A stretch of DNA of 64,000 nucleotides from Pestalotiopsis fici W106-1. Taxonomy: Eukaryota > Ascomycota > Sordariomycetes > Amphisphaeriales > Sporocadaceae. Positions 46,305 to 56,611 of the stretch are shown in pieces. Positions within the stretch are counted from its first letter, which is position 1, and every line of letters starts with the position of its first letter. Location of the stretch: NCBI RefSeq assembly GCF_000516985.1, contig NW_006917094.1, forward strand, positions 3,162,001-3,226,000, read 5' to 3'. Both the position numbers and the translations under genes were made by a program. The notes under the pieces were generated by a model. It searched no databases, had not been told where the DNA came from, and worked only from the letters and a program-made list of their open reading frames with translations.

Positions 46305-47789
46305 CTACGGTTCAAGATGCGACCACTCGGGGATGGCTTTGATTTGGTTCCACATGTACTTTTCAAGCTTGTTCGCAGACTTGGCGTAGGGAGTAGTCTC
46401 ATTATTGTACTTCCTGCAGTTGTCGAAGATGAGTTTGGCATCCTTGATGAATTCCTCGGGTGTGCTGTACTGATCGGCTTCCAGCTTGGCCTCCATGGTG
46501 GACAGGTCCATGGGCTCCTTGATGACATCGTAATAGTCGGCCACATCATCCTTGTTGACGGGAATCAGGAAAGGCCAGGCAGATTGATGGTTCTGCAAAT
46601 CGTTGAGAAGGTGAAGCAGCTGGTTGTAGTTGGGGCCGTGACGAGGTTGTCGCGATAGTTCATCCATGTCTGGTGACCAACCAGATTCTCTGATCGCGTC
46701 GATGGACATGGGGTCTATCGACGTCACTCCATTCTTCCACTGCTTTGGGGGTTGGTGGACGACATGTGACTTTGAGAAGGCGCGAATCTTGGCGTGGACG
46801 CATTCCTTCTGCTTAAGCAGCATGCGGCCCATTTCAAGATAGCGCACTCGTGGCAGCATGGAGCACTGCATGATAGTACCTCCTTCATAATCTTTGATAT
46901 ATCCCATCCAGACCGATCGAGGAAGTGTGATTTCTTTGGTAAAACCTTGTTTCTTGAAGTAACCAATGGCGTAGTTGTCGGCATATGTCAAAAAGTGCAT
47001 GACATCGCTGGTGGCTTTGACGTAGTCTTTCAAATGCGACATGAGATGCGCACCGTAACCCTTGACTTGCTGGTCACTGCTAATGGCGCAGAAGACGATT
47101 TCGGCAAACTGGCGGCCTTTGAATGGACGATACGTGATGCCACCAACAACCTCGAGCGGCTTCTTGACGATTGCTATAGATAAGTGCGTCCGATCGTAGA
47201 CAAGTCGAGCTATGTAGTCCTTGGGCATCTTTGGCAGCTGTTTCTGGAAAATGCATTTCAGGCCAGTCAGGATGATGAGCGATTCCCTCTTGTTGTCATT
47301 GTTCACAACGCGAAACTCGATCTCGCCATTTCGCTCTTCGATGACACCGAGCTATGTGGTATTCGAGTTAGTGAAACTGATATTAATTGCAGCAGCATGG
47401 ATATTGAGGCAGCACTGGCTGGCCTGGGAAAGTCAGACGAATGCACTTCCTGCGATGTTGGAATTGATACGGCAAATGCAATGTGTTAAACGAGCCATGG
47501 CGCGATGGCATCTCTGCTGGCACTGGCAGCAGAACATGTGAGGGCCTGCAAGGTATTCCAGCAGGGACGAGGAATATTCACTTTTTCTGGGAAAGGGATC
47601 GGCTTCATGGCAGGTTTGCTCTCGGGTTCTGTCGACTCGACTTTGGTTCGCTTGGAGGCGGTTGGCGAGCTAGGCTCGTCGGTTGCCTTGCGCTTGCCAC
47701 CTAGAGGGGAAACATCATGGTCAGCTCGCGTCGCATCATATCAGAGTACATTGCAACATGAAGACAAACTCACTTTCGTCCTTGGTCAT
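46305..47789 (-). CDS. GCN5: Histone acetyltransferase Gcn5
   Basis: Catalytic subunit of SAGA/ADA, acetylating histone H3 at promoters. Exons 47789-47774 (16 bases), 47700-47582 and 47351-46305; 393 residues. The N-terminus is short and charged with a likely nuclear signal (SKRTKVE), ending PIPFPEK. The GNAT domain covers about 48-210: [13 protein letters not shown], then FAEIVFCAI with the catalytic Glu near 129, and [11 protein letters not shown], the acetyl-CoA loop, at about 139-149. The bromodomain is at about 285-385, with the acetyl-lysine-binding Asn in [13 protein letters not shown] near 361. Intron 2 is 230 bases, several times longer than its neighbours, though both of its junctions restore the expected [15 protein letters not shown] sequence. 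Divergent from OST5. Confidence 0.95.
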
Positions 47790-48265
47790 CTTTGCGACGT
47801 GACTGGCAAGTAAACAGCGATGCGACGATGGCAATTGTCGATGGACTGATGTCGTTGTCGCGTCGTGACATAGGGCGAATGGCATTAAGTAAGCGATCCC
47901 ACACAATGAGTGGGACAGGGCGGGGATCATCATCGGTGGGGTGACCAATGGGGGATCTTCCTCCAAGACAATCCGAGCTAAGCTATTCTAGGGGCGCTCA
48001 GTGGAAGTTTGGGGGTCTCTAGCAGGACTGGACACCTTGCAGCTTGGCATTGGCCCGCCCATTGGCTTCTGGCAACGCGACGCTTCTTCTGGGGGGGTAC
48101 GTAAACTGAAAGCGAGCTTCCAAGCCGACGACGCTCTATTGAATAGAACTTCAAATCTTCTGCAACTATTCAATTTCACCATCGGACCGTCGTCACTCTT
48201 TGCAATCGACATTCCCTACTTCGTCCTCTTCCTTCACACCAACATACATCAGAAAATCTTCCCGT
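47790..48265. promoter_or_regulatory. Divergent GCN5/OST5 promoter with CCAAT boxes
   Basis: 476 bp between two divergent starts. CCAAT occurs at 47945-47949 (plus) and in inverted form (ATTGG) at 48049-48053 and 48061-48065, the latter two 12 bases apart. These are candidate sites for the fungal Hap2/3/5 complex. No convincing TATA box. Confidence 0.55.
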
Positions 48266-48610
48266 ATGGATCCTTCTCTTGTCGCGCAGTGGGATGCTCC
48301 AGGTAGCCCTTTTCTCCCTACCGTTGGCAAAGGCACCCAGTTCTTGGTCGGCTTCAGCCTGGTACTGATTGGTCTCGCCTTGTTTGGTGGCTTTGCGCTG
48401 AGTGAGTCACGATCTATTCTTCAGCGGAACGACTATTGCTAATCATCAATTTCTACAGACCGATCTCTTGTGAACATTCCCCTCATTGGCGTTCCAGCTT
48501 CGTTGGCATTGGCGTACGTCTACCATTTGCACTCCACAAGTTACCAATTCTCACAATTCAACAGGTTCGGCACGGTCTACATGTTCTGCGCGGTTGGAGT
48601 CTACGTCTAG
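48266..48610 (+). CDS. OST5: Oligosaccharyltransferase subunit Ost5
   Basis: Small two-helix subunit of the ER oligosaccharyltransferase (human TMEM258). Exons 48266-48401, 48459-48513 and 48565-48610 give 78 residues, normal for the family. Helix 1 is about 27-45 (LVGFSLVLIGLALFGGFAL), followed by the signature NRSLVNIPLIGVPASLA created across the first junction; helix 2 runs to the C-terminus (FGTVYMFCAVGVYV). Introns have GTGAGT and GTACGT donors and CAG acceptors. The small size and split frame make it easy to miss. It lies 208 bp upstream of rad1 on the same strand and divergent from GCN5. Confidence 0.92.
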
Positions 48611-48818
48611 ACGTATATAAAAGAAAAGAGATACCCATATAAAGGCCCTGCAAACAAACAAACAAAACCCCCCGAGAGACGATCAGGCCTGTACAATAGA
48701 TCAAATAAGGAAGGCGCGCAAAAGTTCTACTGTGATCAACAGCATTCATATCTACCATCATCCGCGAGCTTTCGCGCTCAAGCCATTAAAACATCTGCCA
48801 ATCTGAATATTCTGCATC

Positions 48819-49883
48819 ATGGCATCCACCATTGCGTCCATGCCGCCTGAGCAGCCACTCTTTCGAGCCATTACCAGCTCTACAAGACAAATCCATCAGC
48901 TGCTGAAATGCATCAGCTTCACCACAAAAGCCCACGTACAGATTACTCAAGAGGGCATCAGGTTCTCTGCCGACCATTCCAGGGTAATGCAAGGTAGGAC
49001 GCCCCGCTGTCGTTTCCCACTGCTGCAGCAGGACATGTGGAATGGATTAATAATGACTGGTATATTAGGCGTTGCATTTCTTGACAAGGCACTGTTCACA
49101 AAGTACACTCTGAACCTTCCGGACAATGATGATGATACATCCCTCCCTCAATTTCAGATCAACCTCGCCGCCTTTCTAGAGGCATTGCTAATCTTTGGTG
49201 CCACGGATATGGCCGCTAGACAAGCCAAAGCTGACGCAGAACCCTACCGGAGCAATCTGAGGAATTACCGTCCAGATGCCTTTAGTAACCAGACTTTGGG
49301 CATTCAAGGAACATGCTCACTACTATACGAGGAAGATGGCTCGCCGTTGAGTATCATCATGGAGGAGACGGGTGTCAAGACACAATGCAACATGATGACT
49401 TACACTCCCGATCGACCTGACGATATCCCCTTCGACCGCACGGATTTGACATTCAAGATCATTATGCAAGCAAGGTGGTTGCTAGACGCTTTGTCCGAGT
49501 TGGCACCCATGTCTCCTGATCGCATTACCATTACGGCTATGCCAACCGCGCCATATCTGGGCCTTGCGAGCGGCGGGAACCTTGGTAGCGCAAGCGTCGA
49601 CTTTACGAATGGACGGGATCTCCTCGAAACATTCTCTGTACGTGAGAAATGGACTCAAGGCTTCAAATTTGATCTCGTCAAGTCGGCAAGCGAGGCGATG
49701 CGCATTGCAAGTAAAGTGAGCTTCCGAGGCGATGGCCAAGGGGTTTTGAGTCTGCAGTTCATGGTCGAAGTTGAAGGTAGCGATGTCAGCTTTCTGGACT
49801 TTCGATTTGTTCCCTACGCGGAAAGTGTAATGGAGGATGAGGAGGACGCTGGCCCTGATGAGGCAGATGATGAATTCGAGTGA
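48819..49883 (+). CDS. rad1: DNA-damage checkpoint clamp subunit Rad1
   Basis: Subunit of the Rad9-Rad1-Hus1 (9-1-1) ring, loaded at damaged DNA to activate the ATR kinase (S. pombe Rad1, budding yeast Rad17). Exon 1 is 48819-48993, the intron 48994-49068 has a GTAGGA donor and TTAG acceptor, and exon 2 is 49069-49883; 329 residues. Splicing restores the conserved SADHSRVMQGVAFLDKALF. The PCNA-like fold is seen in FTTKAHVQITQEGIRFSAD, FQINLAAFLEALLIFG, LTFKIIMQARWLLDALSEL and the C-terminal VSFLDFRFVPYAE. The tail after about 310 is acidic. The intron is 75 bases with no in-frame stop, so retention would insert 25 residues. High confidence in family. Confidence 0.9.
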   Translation: MASTIASMPPEQPLFRAITSSTRQIHQLLKCISFTTKAHVQITQEGIRFSADHSRVMQGRTPRCRFPLLQQDMWNGLIMTGILGVAFLDKALFTKYTLNLPDNDDDTSLPQFQINLAAFLEALLIFGATDMAARQAKADAEPYRSNLRNYRPDAFSNQTLGIQGTCSLLYEEDGSPLSIIMEETGVKTQCNMMTYTPDRPDDIPFDRTDLTFKIIMQARWLLDALSELAPMSPDRITITAMPTAPYLGLASGGNLGSASVDFTNGRDLLETFSVREKWTQGFKFDLVKSASEAMRIASKVSFRGDGQGVLSLQFMVEVEGSDVSFLDFRFVPYAESVMEDEEDAGPDEADDEFE

Positions 49884-52188
49884 CGGTCACGCGTCACGGG
49901 ACCTGGGCTAAACTGTGTATGAGTCTCATGTAAATAGGCTGCGATACATGAGCACTACAGATCAGTCACTCTTGCAACTCAGGGATTGCCATTTGACATG
50001 TACAAAAAAGACACCGTTGTTTGTCTTCTTCAAGATAATACATGGTGCCTGGACAGTTTGCCGGAATGCCTTGACAGATTGTCTGATTGCTCGAGATATT
50101 CACGATGCCGGTCGGCTTGCCGGCGACTGTGAGACTCCCTTGGAGGCATCTGTACTAGTTACGTCCGAAAGTCGAGGGGTTTGTCTTCAACTCTAATATG
50201 CTCGCCGGGAGACATGTCTTGGCGTCACGAGGGTGTGATTGGTTCGGGCACCTGTAGAGAGATCCATGGCAGAAGTCTATCTGGGGAAGTGGAGTCTGCT
50301 GGGCTGGGTCTGAGCACGGCATTGTCGTCTTCCGAATCCTAGGCCAGCACCCTCGGCACCGTTAGATCTGTCCTTTTTGCTGCTAGATCCCACGATCCCG
50401 CTCGATCGTGATTCCGGCGGCAGATTCGATGCCTGCCCCCGTGACATGCAGCTGTGGTGTCCATGGAAGAGTCTGGATGTCTGTGGCTGATGATCATATG
50501 CGTGCGTTGGGAACGCCCATGGTTTCGATGAAGCATACTCAAGACTCCCTCACTAAAGTTGTAGATGCACTTCATCAGCCACCTCTGTGTTACTCCACAA
50601 TACGAACCCTCGCAGTTCTGAGATTACCAAGATGAGCCTATACAGCGAGGTTCTAGCCCTTGGGTTACCTACTGGAGCTTCTTTCTTGCGATAACCGTGT
50701 CTGGCTGAGAGACATAGATCAAGCTGCGCTCTGCTGGCTCTCAGCCGCTCAACGGTAAGACATGGCGATTGTTACGCACGAAGCTATGAGCCATATCGAC
50801 TACGTTAGACAGCCAATGTGAATTGCTGCCATCCAGGCAATCTTTGATCGCGGTCTGGCCAGAGGGTCTAAATGATATTTGGCATTTGAACCTCAGATTC
50901 GACTAATACTCAAGCGAATGCGACTTCTATAGCCTTTTGGAATTCATAGGAGCTTTACTTGGGCATCTGTTGTCTGAAACTCCGCCTCGCCTTTGCATTA
51001 GATTGAATAAACATTTTATGTTTGAATAGAGAGCATCTTGATCAAACCGAACCGTCGTTCTGTTCATGTTCATCTACGAATCATCTTTAAGCAACAGCTC
51101 ATCGAAGAGAATGGTTGATCACGAGTAGTGTTGATGGATATAGCTTTATCCTAGGCGAACGACTGCGCACGAAAGATCATCGGGCGCATACACTGATTTT
51201 CATGGAAATAACAAGAGAGTGAGATCCTCACAGGGCTATCGTTCTCGGAATCCGAGCCTGATTTGGAATAGTCATCAAGAATCTCGCAACTGTTGCGCCT
51301 CCAAAGCAAAACATATTCAAAGTTCAAAATTACTCACTCGCATTGTTTGAAAGCCACGAGGAAAGTTGACTTTTCTTGTGGCCATCGGGGCGTGTGGTCC
51401 AATCAGTAGAGACACAGTGGCTGGATCGGGCAACCTGTTCCGGACCCGTCTATACCTTACCATACCCAATCTAGCTAACAAGACAATAGGTTCAACTGCA
51501 CCATGTAAGGCCAGGCGCTGCTCTAGCTATCCGCAGAGCTGAGGGCAAAGAGATGAGGCTAAAGACCCTGTCCAAGACCTGTCAACTAGTTTCGTGCGAA
51601 ATCTTTGCTTGTTTTTTGCCCATATACACAGTTGCATACAAGGCCGTCCGCAGCTAATCGTAGACAGTCGCAAGTTCCCTTTCGGGACCGTGATACTCGC
51701 TCCCAGCTAAATTTTATAGTGCGGTGACTCTGCCACCAAAGGACACATGGGGAACGCCCATCGAGGCCCATCGAGGCTATTACACTGTTCGTTAGACTGA
51801 AAGTTGACAGCCTCGCTCAATCTCAAGTGACAGTTTGCCATTGGATGAAGTTACGAGGTCTACATGGCTAAATTGCCCTCGGACAGAGACCTCCGGCAAT
51901 TTTAGTTTAGATCTCAAGATGCTGTGTGAGGCACGAAGGCGACGATGTCTCCCATGTCCGAGATATCCACGAGAGTGGAGAGTTTAGATCTGCATGTGGA
52001 CTCCTGAATTTGGATCTGGAGATATAAGGGTCTTTGCCGTCCCTTGCATATGTGGCTGTTTTTTTCTGTCAACAGCACAAACAACCCGCAACCTTAATCA
52101 CATCTTCAGCCAAAGCATCCAGCCAAGCAGCACAAGTCTATCTCTATCACGACTTTATCAAGCACAAGAATAATTCAATACAATCAAC
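49884..52188. other. Intergenic, 2.3 kb
   Basis: No gene recognised. It has a 10-base direct repeat GCCCATCGAG at 51756-51775, and at the right end a TATAAGG at 52023-52029 and an A/C-rich leader before the small gene at 52189. Confidence 0.5.
52023..52029 (+). promoter_or_regulatory. TATA box of the 77-residue protein gene
   Basis: TATAAGG 160 bases upstream of the ATG at 52189, followed by a pyrimidine stretch and an A/C-rich leader. Motif and position only. Confidence 0.45.
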
Positions 52189-52422
52189 ATGGCTCACATT
52201 CCTGCCACCGTCACCACCTTCCACTCCAAGGAGGCCAAGACTCAGACCATCAAGAAGTTCAGGGTCTTCGTCTCGGGCTTCAGGAAGCAACGCTACGATG
52301 CCGTCCCGACGACAGAAGAGGAGCCTGCCGAGAAGTACGTCCACGTGCCCACCGAGGCAGCGGCATGCTTTCTCAAGACCGCCACTCCCCTCCACATGAA
52401 GAGGGCCAACGAAGTCCTATGA
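52189..52422 (+). CDS. Small basic protein, 77 residues, function unknown
   Basis: Single-exon frame starting MAHIPATVTTFHSKEAKTQT with a strong fungal start context (ATCAACATGGCT) and a TATA box 160 bases upstream. The N-terminal half is basic (KTQTIKKFRVFVSGFRKQRY), the middle acidic (TTEEEPAEKY) and the end contains AAACFLKTATPLHMKRANEVL. No signal peptide or membrane helix. Third-position C/G preference supports coding. I do not recognise the family. A spliced, longer product is possible but I see no good donor. Confidence 0.55.
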   Translation: MAHIPATVTTFHSKEAKTQTIKKFRVFVSGFRKQRYDAVPTTEEEPAEKYVHVPTEAAACFLKTATPLHMKRANEVL

Positions 52423-55400
52423 GTCCAAAGCACACGGGAACACATGGAGGCAGACAAGAACCAAGACATGGTTCTCCCTGCCAGGTGTCTGGAGCTTTGA
52501 GGATCAAGTGGCAGCTCTGGCTCTACAAAGAACTCGGCAACTTTCAGCCGCCTATATAATACTCGGCAAGCCGGGCACACTTTATTGAGGCACGAAAACA
52601 TCAAAGACTGTGCCAATACCTCAAGTATCCTCAGTGGCGGCAACCATCACCTCCCCGCGCCGCTTCACAGTCATTGCCCTACGCTACGACAAAGTCATCC
52701 AATCAAAACAATCATGAAGACCAATTTTGGACACGATGGCTTATTTTTTTCTTTGTTGCTTCAATAATGATGACGAATTTTATGAAATGATGAATCTTGG
52801 GAACCGCTGGTGCTCATAAAGAGCCCGCCGGTTAAGAAAGTCGATGGACTTTGCCAGTCTTTACTACATTATGAGATATGAGCCATGAACTGCACGACCT
52901 TGTTCTTTTTTGTTACGTTGAGCAATTAATCAAGTAAATCCAAAATAAAAAACTGAATCCAATTTGAGCAAAAATCATGATCTTTCTTCCTCTAGTTCCC
53001 CTTTCTACTTTTTCTTTCTACTTTTTTTCAACCTTTGAAATGTGGCCGCTCTAATGAATACAGACAAGTATAGGCAGCTCGAGAACGGCCGATTTATCCA
53101 CCAAACGCCAAATAGTGCAGCCCACAGTGAGTTGCGGGAAGACTTGTTGTCTGGTCTGGCCTTGGGCCATTAGCCAGCCTCTTGTAAGTGCTAGTACCAA
53201 GTATATTGGTAGCATTTCCGGCATCCCCACATGGGCAGGCCTATAGTCTTCTGTGGCGCCGTGACTATCTTGGACGTGGCACGATAGTAATATCCAGTTG
53301 GGCCCGCTTCTGCTTCGCCAACTTTGCCCTCTTAACAAGGTAAAAATTTTCTCAAGGTAATTGTGGCGGGCACTGACAATTACGCCATTCATAAATACAG
53401 AACCTGCATTTGTACATGGCGGCGCCACGGAGCTGCCCGCCATCACGCATCCAGTCATTCGTGAATATTGTCGTGGGCAGGTAATAAAATATTTCCGGCA
53501 CGGAAAACGGGCAGTCCCGAAAGCTTCAAGTCCTACCAAGATCCAACCTTTTTCCGCCCTCAAGCCCCTTTCTCAATTTCCCCGGATGTCCATGTTGCTT
53601 CTTTTCGATCCTCGCATCATGGGTACAGCTTCCTTGCAGTTGGCCACCTGAACTTTGAACTTTTGTTTGCCTACATATGGCCCTTGCTTATACGACCCAC
53701 TAATGGCAAGTATAAATCAATGTGGAATGCTGGTTCTTCTCTGGAGTAGGAGGTGGTGGTTCAACCAAAGACTCCGGACTTCTGCATGAAGTCTAGCTCG
53801 CCCTTGAGTATGTATGAATGTATCTATAGAGTAGTCATCGGTAGTCTGGAGACAACGATGCTGGGACTACTCTTTTACTTGAAGAAAGAAGCCTCGGGTT
53901 TGCATTGTGGTGGCGTATTCAAGCCTGTGTCTGTGGAAGGATCAAGACCTTGTACGTCCCGAGCAAAATGTAAGGCGCAGGAGCCAAGGGTTCGAACTTG
54001 GGAACGGGACCGAGTCCCAGGAATCAGGATACTGGAGACGCAACAACATGAACCCAAGTTGTATAAGATGGGGGGGGGGTCTTTCTTTTTCTCCAGGGCT
54101 AGTCTCAGTAAGCATGGTTGTTGATATGCAGACCTTTGGCATTTGTGGTGAGAAATTGATTGTATGCAATCTAGGGCGACGTCTTTGTTGGCACCTTAAT
54201 CTCGCGAATCGACTCCAAATATTGCGTCGAGTTTATTTTTTTTTCCCTGTCACTCTTTATACCGGGACCAGCGACAACCGGCATATGTTGGAACAAGTTG
54301 GAAGAACCCATGACTGGCACATTTTTTTTTTTTTCACCCCTCTCTAAAGTCTGCCTAATGGTCCCAAGGATAAGAAATCCGCACCCGAGATGCGAGATGC
54401 CAAGGCGTCTCTAGGAAAGTCCGGAAAGCAAATAACAAGAGTGAGTGGTCGACGACAACGACGACTTATGGCGACTAGGTAGATCGACGGATGCGGCGGC
54501 CCGCCACTGAAATCATTGCCGCCCGCCCGTTTTCGCAACGATAAACCCCCCTCCAAGCCAACGTCAGCCATCACTGCAGTCAAATAAATGTTGGCAGCTC
54601 AGCTCGGCATTCCTCCTATCACCTGTCAGTCAACTTAAGCGACTGGGCAATGGGTCATGCCTCTTAATTTATTTCGGAGGATACAAAATAAATGACATGG
54701 CTGACGTTGACAGTGACGGGCCTCTGACAGCTGTCTTTTTTACACCTCCACTATGTATCATTGGCATTCCATTCCCTGCCTCCAAGGGGGGCTGAAATAA
54801 GGCTAGTTGCATCCTATTTGCATACCACCTGATCATGGGGCCAATCCGCATTCCCTTCCCACCATAATCATCATCATCATCATAATCATGATTGTCCCGC
54901 TATCCCGCATTCTTAGTTTCCCGTTTGACAATCCTTTGCTCGGGTCTCGCCCTACTTGCTTGCTTGCTTGCAGTATCTATCTGCTGATCTAAGACATTTT
55001 GACGGGAACGCAACATGGACAAGCACATGGGCTTCGGTTTCGTTCCTCTGATGGGGGAAAGCTAGACACAGCATTTGCGTACTCGACTACTGGTGATCAT
55101 AACGGTAATATTATAACGATAATGACAAAGACAATGTTTTCACGACTGATTTAATTTCCTCCCCCGTTTTCGTTGTCGTTGTCGTCGTCGTCTAACCGAC
55201 CCTGCGCAAATCCACTCCTCCCTGCCCTGCAGCACATCATGCGGGCGCTACAATCATACAATCAGGAATCGACATCCGGCGCATACAAGCTCGTAATTCC
55301 TGTGAGTCGTCATTTTCGACACATCGGACCACGATCTCTTTTTTTGGCTGTTGTGCTCGCTCTATCGCAATAACTCTGAACTCTACTCGGAACACAGGCG

Positions 55401-56611
55401 ACAAGCCGCCGACCAAGGCCCTTGTTGCCAGGCCTTTCCTGGTTGGCAAGCAATATCCCCATGGCGGGTATCGCGGCCATTCTGCATTGTGAATGGCTGC
55501 TGCGCAAAAATCGTGTCGCACAGCAAGGTCGGTTCAATAGTAGCCACCCCTCGTATGCGCCCGTATGCGACGTGCCGTTGTTGGTCTTGTGCTACAAGCG
55601 CAGCAAGTATGTACTGTATATATTTTTACATGTATCCGTCTGCGCTACCTATGCACCTGTATATATATTTTTGACTCGGCATGCGCATACGCTCGTCAGA
55701 AGTACCGTTCATCTTTTGTCTAGAGGCTAGACAGCCCTGCGTGTGCAAGCTGCTGCTGTGACTTGCTTCCAGGCAAATCTATCTATCTGATCCTATACCG
55801 GTTCCATGGTCGTGGTCTCTCTTTTTGCCTTCGCCAACTCTATCCACTCCTTTGGCGATGGATTTTTGTTTGTACAATCGTGGCGCGGGGAGGCTCCATT
55901 CGGTATAGCCATAATAAGCATAAGCCGCTATCCAAGGCTTTTTTTTTTTGTCCTTCCCAGGCCAGGCTGCTGCTGCTGCTTCTTTTGTAATGCACAGTAA
56001 TATTTGCGGATCTGCATGCCTTATGGGCAGGGGTGTATGCAAGAAAAGCCGACGAATCTGTTCCGAATGGGCCAATAATCGATAAAAATATATCCAAAAA
56101 TTGCCGTCCTCTACACCCCTCCCCCCCATGGGTGCAATACCAACATTCAGCAGCATTTCTGCACAACACACCATCCTTGACGCCTCACTCGTGTCAGTCA
56201 TCGTCCATGTATGCCCATATTATTATTCTGCCTCTGCCTCCTCTTTTTGCTTTACAAACACTTTGTTCGCAAGAGGGGTCCGAATTTATTGTTGTGTATC
56301 CAAGCAAAGAAGACTACACACACACACATCTCCTTCCCTCCCCCCCAACCCCAAATATGGACATTTCTTTTCGTCCTACCTATATGCAGTGTCGTGAGTG
56401 ATGAATATGCTTCAAGTCATACCATCTTGTACTTATCAGACGACTTCCCCTCTCTCATCTAATTCTGGTGACACCGTACTGGCGGGTATCGAACCCCATA
56501 TATGCTGTGTGATTTTCTCTCCCGCCTGCCACCAAGCCCACCCGCTTTGTTTGCTTGCTTGCTTGCTATGGTTGCCCTTGCATGAGGTCAAGCTCCAACG
56601 AACACGCCACC
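52423..56611. other. Intergenic, 4.2 kb
   Basis: No supportable gene; the largest frame (53051-53563, minus, 170 codons) has no domain or promoter. Simple repeats: an ATC repeat at about 54867-54883, a TCG/TTG repeat at about 55170-55192, a TTGC repeat near 54956-54970 and T/A runs. The last few hundred bases are C/T-rich and probably the leader of the gene at 56612. Confidence 0.5.

Noticed and set aside
51756..51775. 10-base direct repeat GCCCATCGAG
   Set aside because: Only two copies, no flanking structure; likely replication slippage.
53051..53563. 170-codon minus-strand frame
   Set aside because: Random-looking peptide with no promoter context.
53985..54000. GGGTTCGAACTTGGG, resembling a tRNA T arm
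   Set aside because: The base after the loop is T rather than the required C, and no cloverleaf surrounds it.
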